Shown here piece by piece: positions 62,112 through 64,000 of a stretch of 64,000 nt of DNA. Under the pieces are notes generated by a model that searched no databases, had not been told where the DNA came from, and saw only the letters and a list, made by a program, of their open reading frames with translations. Where the stretch lies: the NCBI GenBank assembly GCA_022653735.1, contig JALCSU010000005.1, forward strand, positions 20,774-84,773, in the 5' to 3' direction. A program made the position numbers and the translations under genes. This DNA is from Bacteroidales bacterium (GTDB lineage: Bacteria; Bacteroidota; Bacteroidia; Bacteroidales; UBA932). Within the stretch, counting starts at the first letter, position 1; every line of letters begins with the position of its first letter.

Positions 62112-62378
62112 CTACTTGTCTCCATAATGTCCATACGCTGACAATATCACTACTTCTTTTTCCTGAATCTCATAAACAAGACGATGTTTTGCGCTGATAT
62201 GTCGGGACCAGGTTGTCACGCTTGTCCCTTTCAATTGCTCGGGGTGACCTGTCCCTCTTTCGGGATGTCTCTTCAGTTCATCCAATAGCTTATCCAGTTT
62301 TCTGAACGAACTGGCATCTGTTTCTCTCAGTTTAGCAACATCAATCACTGATGACTTGGTGAACTTGATTTCGAACAT
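62112..62378 (-). CDS. yoeB: YoeB-family toxin (mRNA interferase)
   Basis: 88 residues, RelE/ParE fold. The catalytic C-terminus TWSRHISAKHRLVYEIQEKEVVILSAYGHYGDK fits YoeB (Arg, His and Tyr of the GHY end). KLLDELKRHPERGTGHPEQLKG is typical of Txe/YoeB. It cleaves mRNA on the ribosome. Preceded six bases upstream by its antitoxin, the normal order. Confidence 0.92.
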   Translation of the reverse strand: MFEIKFTKSSVIDVAKLRETDASSFRKLDKLLDELKRHPERGTGHPEQLKGTSVTTWSRHISAKHRLVYEIQEKEVVILSAYGHYGDK

Positions 62379-62384
62379 TTATTT

Positions 62385-62690
62385 CTATTCCGTTTTGGAA
62401 TCATACTCCACCTTGTCCTCTGCTATGAGTCTGTCAACAAAGTCAGTGAGGTTCTCTCCTGCTTTCATTGATATGGTTTCTGCGTTCTTGGCCTCCTTTA
62501 TGGAGCGCTCGACTTTGTCAAAAAATTCTTTTTTGCTGACAATAGTGTCATCAGCAGTCACCTTTACAATTTTAAAAGCCTCGTTCTTCCTTGTAATCAA
62601 CAGTTCTGCGCCATTTGCTACCTGGTCAAGATACGTTTTCTGATTTGACCTGAATTCCCTAGAGCTTACCGTAATCATATTTATCCGCAT
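62385..62690 (-). CDS. yefM: YefM/Phd-family antitoxin
   Basis: 101 residues, or 97 from the ATG for MITVSSREFRSNQKTYLDQV. The N-terminal Phd/YefM DNA-binding fold (SSREFRSNQKTYLDQVANGAELLITRKNEAFKIV) is followed by an acidic, unfolded-looking tail that would wrap the toxin. It neutralises YoeB and represses the operon. First gene of the pair. Confidence 0.9.
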   Translation of the reverse strand: MRINMITVSSREFRSNQKTYLDQVANGAELLITRKNEAFKIVKVTADDTIVSKKEFFDKVERSIKEAKNAETISMKAGENLTDFVDRLIAEDKVEYDSKTE

Positions 62691-62854
62691 TAATTCCGGA
62701 ACAAATTTAAGAATAATTTTTCGTGTACAAAAATGGTACGCACAAACTATCTAAATTCAACACGTTATTGCCGGATTAAGTCCAAAACCCTGTGTTAAAG
62801 AATATACACTGTGTTTAAGAATACACCCCGTCATCCTAAGCCACTCACGCTCCA

Positions 62855-63030
62855 CATCCTAAACGACCCACCACGTCATCCTGAACGACCACCCCTGTCA
62901 TCCTGAAACGACCCACCACGTCATCCTGAACTTGATTCAGGATCTGTTCTTCGCAAGCCTAGATTCCGGATCGAGTCCGGATGACGGGGATAAACGAGCC
63001 CAGATTCCTGGTCAAGCCCGGATGACTGAA
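62855..63030. repeat. REP-like A-B pair with amplified half units
   Basis: Four half units with CATCCTGAACGACC-type sequence, then A (TCCTGAACTTGATTCAGGAT), 15 bases, B (GATTCCGGATCGAGTCCGGA), and a second B (GATTCCTGGTCAAGCCCGGA). GTCATCC at the left and GGATGAC at the right face each other. Confidence 0.78.
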
Positions 63031-63495
63031 GGATGGACATTTTCTCCCGTCATCGTGAGATGTGGGGTCGCCGATGAAGCTGTCATCGATGCGGTCGCAA
63101 AGTATACATCCATGTCCTCGCACAGAAGGACGAGAATTTATGGGCGACGGTATAGTGCCACCGGCTGGCTTGTAATGAATGATTGCGTTGCCCTCCCAGT
63201 TCACTGAACGGGGGTCGGCAATGGGGATATGCGTCCTCAGCGCTTATAATGAATATCACCATTGCCTACGATTGTGAATAATCGAAATCTATCTTCACGG
63301 TTTTACAAAACCTTGTCGACGATGTGAATAAAGAATCGCGTACAGATATTCAAACCCTCCGAAAAAGTATCTCGCAGAATGCTGTCGAGGCAGGCTGCAC
63401 GGAAGTGCGTAGGGAAGGGCGTGTCTCGACATCGGGGCCTCCCTAGGGCCACGTTATCGATCGACACCCATTTGCAGAGGCACCGGATGACGGTG
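63010..63495 (-). repeat. Dispersed ~500-bp element, copy R3 (inverted relative to R1)
   Basis: Reverse complement of R1 (33,840-34,345) with about 80-88 percent identity by eye. In its own orientation the core has GGCAATGG, GTTCAGTGAACTGG and CCGTCGCCC in the same order and spacing as R1 and R2. Confidence 0.75.
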
Positions 63496-63570
63496 GCAGT
63501 ATGAACACATTTGCCCACACATGACCCTCTATGATCCTTCACTTCAGCTGAACATCGCACTACCACATCA

Positions 63571-63800
63571 TCGGTGTGCGATTCGGGCGTTCTACACACC
63601 GCGTGGTCCCGAACCGCAGTAACGGTGTGCGATTTGGGCTTTCTGCACACCGCGAGGTCCTGAAACCCCATCACGGTGTGCGAATCGGGCTTCTTGCACA
63701 CCGCGAGGTCCTGAAACCCCATCACGGTGTGCGATTTGGGCTTTCTGCACACCGCGAGGTCCTGAAACCCCATCACGGTGTGCGATTCGGGCTTATTGCA
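63571..63800. repeat. Tandem array of a 51-bp unit with CGGTGTGC hairpins
   Basis: Four and a half units start at 63571, 63622, 63673, 63724 and 63775, each exactly 51 bases. Every unit has CGGTGTGC-GATTYGGGCTTTCT-GCACACCG (stem 8, loop 14; the first unit has one mismatch) and a linker with GAGGTCCTGAAACCCCATCA. Confidence 0.9.
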
Positions 63801-63833
63801 GGTTCTTCGTCAAATTTGTTGCTAAGTGGAAAG

Positions 63834-63880
63834 GGTAATTTATTGAATTTCAATAAATTACCCTTGCTTTTTTCGGATAC
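63834..63880 (+). terminator. Strong terminator-like hairpin near the right edge
   Basis: GGGTAATTTATTGA and TCAATAAATTACCC pair perfectly over 14 bases, followed by TTGCTTTTTT. No plus-strand gene precedes it in view, so it may end a transcript through the repeat array or bound a mobile element. Confidence 0.7.
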
Positions 63881-63918
63881 TTTTCGTATCTTAAAGTGCT
63901 GAATACAAAGTACTTAAA

Positions 63919-64000
63919 GTGTCCGAATCAAGTTATTCCAAAGATACGAAATTATCTATTTCGGGGCAAGCATTGTCAGAGATATGCGGTCTAAAACATG
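63919..64000 (+). CDS. Possible start of a gene cut by the right edge
   Basis: A GTG opens VSESSYSKDTKLSISGQALS and stays open to the end of the window (27 codons). The region before it carries an imperfect inverted repeat, TCGGATACTTT with AAAGTGTCCGA. Too short to identify. Confidence 0.2.
   Translation, partial: MSESSYSKDTKLSISGQALSEICGLKH

Noticed and set aside
63571-63800. CRISPR array
   Set aside because: The 51-base units are joined without unique spacers and include the hairpin as part of the unit; no cas genes are present.

Overview
The window is chromosomal DNA of a Bacteroidota species, most likely order Bacteroidales. The evidence is a complete type V (FimA/Mfa-like) pilus locus, many promoters of the form TTTG-N18/19-TAnnTTTG, a TPP-riboswitch-controlled TonB receptor, a DUF2795 acidic protein and a Bacteroides-type mobilizable element. 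I could not assign a genus.

Layout. (1) 1 to about 11,445 is the right part of an integrative mobilizable element. Reading from its right end it carries a tyrosine integrase, a small membrane protein, an excisionase-like HTH protein, a DUF3987 ATPase, a Toprim protein, a MobV-type oriT and a MobV relaxase. Its cargo is a LlaJI-like restriction-modification module: Xre regulator, m5C methyltransferase, McrB-like ATPase and an endonuclease cut by the left edge. (2) 11.5-17.5 kb is housekeeping: DUF2795, folE-trpS, aquaporin, and manC with an LpxH-like phosphatase and a glycosyltransferase. (3) 17.8-18.6 kb is a non-coding RNA island on the minus strand: RNase P RNA, a 6S-like rod RNA and a roughly 90-nt sRNA. 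A 9-bp minisatellite follows. (4) 19-33.6 kb holds pyrG, a glutaminyl cyclase, a TPP riboswitch with TonB receptor and EamA transporter, a small-RNA candidate, a CDF exporter, a dicarboxylate symporter, a purine/NAD operon (MTA/SAH-type deaminase, PNP, small membrane protein, nadE) and a secreted FAD oxidoreductase. (5) 33.6-35.8 kb is a repeat island around an orphan ECF sigma factor. (6) 35.8-41.4 kb is a MarR-controlled heterodisulfide-reductase-like operon ending in a quinone-type membrane subunit. (7) 41.5-57.4 kb is the pilus locus: DUF3868, a repeat island, DUF3575, DUF5119-type lipoprotein, four fimbrillins (one broken, one out of frame at a T8 tract) and two large tip-type proteins. 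(8) 57.8-60.4 kb is a BsuBI/PstI-type restriction-modification pair. (9) 60.4-64 kb is repeat-rich, with a DUF3298 lipoprotein and a YefM-YoeB toxin-antitoxin pair.

The most unusual material is not in the ordinary genes. Four families of dispersed repeats fill the intergenic islands: REP-like palindrome pairs, a CGGTGTGC hairpin family, a 153-164 bp MITE-like element with CCGTACGG ends, and a roughly 500-bp element whose core keeps the same nested stems in three diverged copies. One REP copy lies in frame inside the Hdr-like membrane subunit. The pilus locus shows signs of antigenic or phase variation: a homopolymer frameshift in a signal peptide, a decayed fimbrillin, and abrupt composition changes in the C-terminal parts of both tip-type proteins. 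All functional statements come from reading the sequence by eye; no database search was run.
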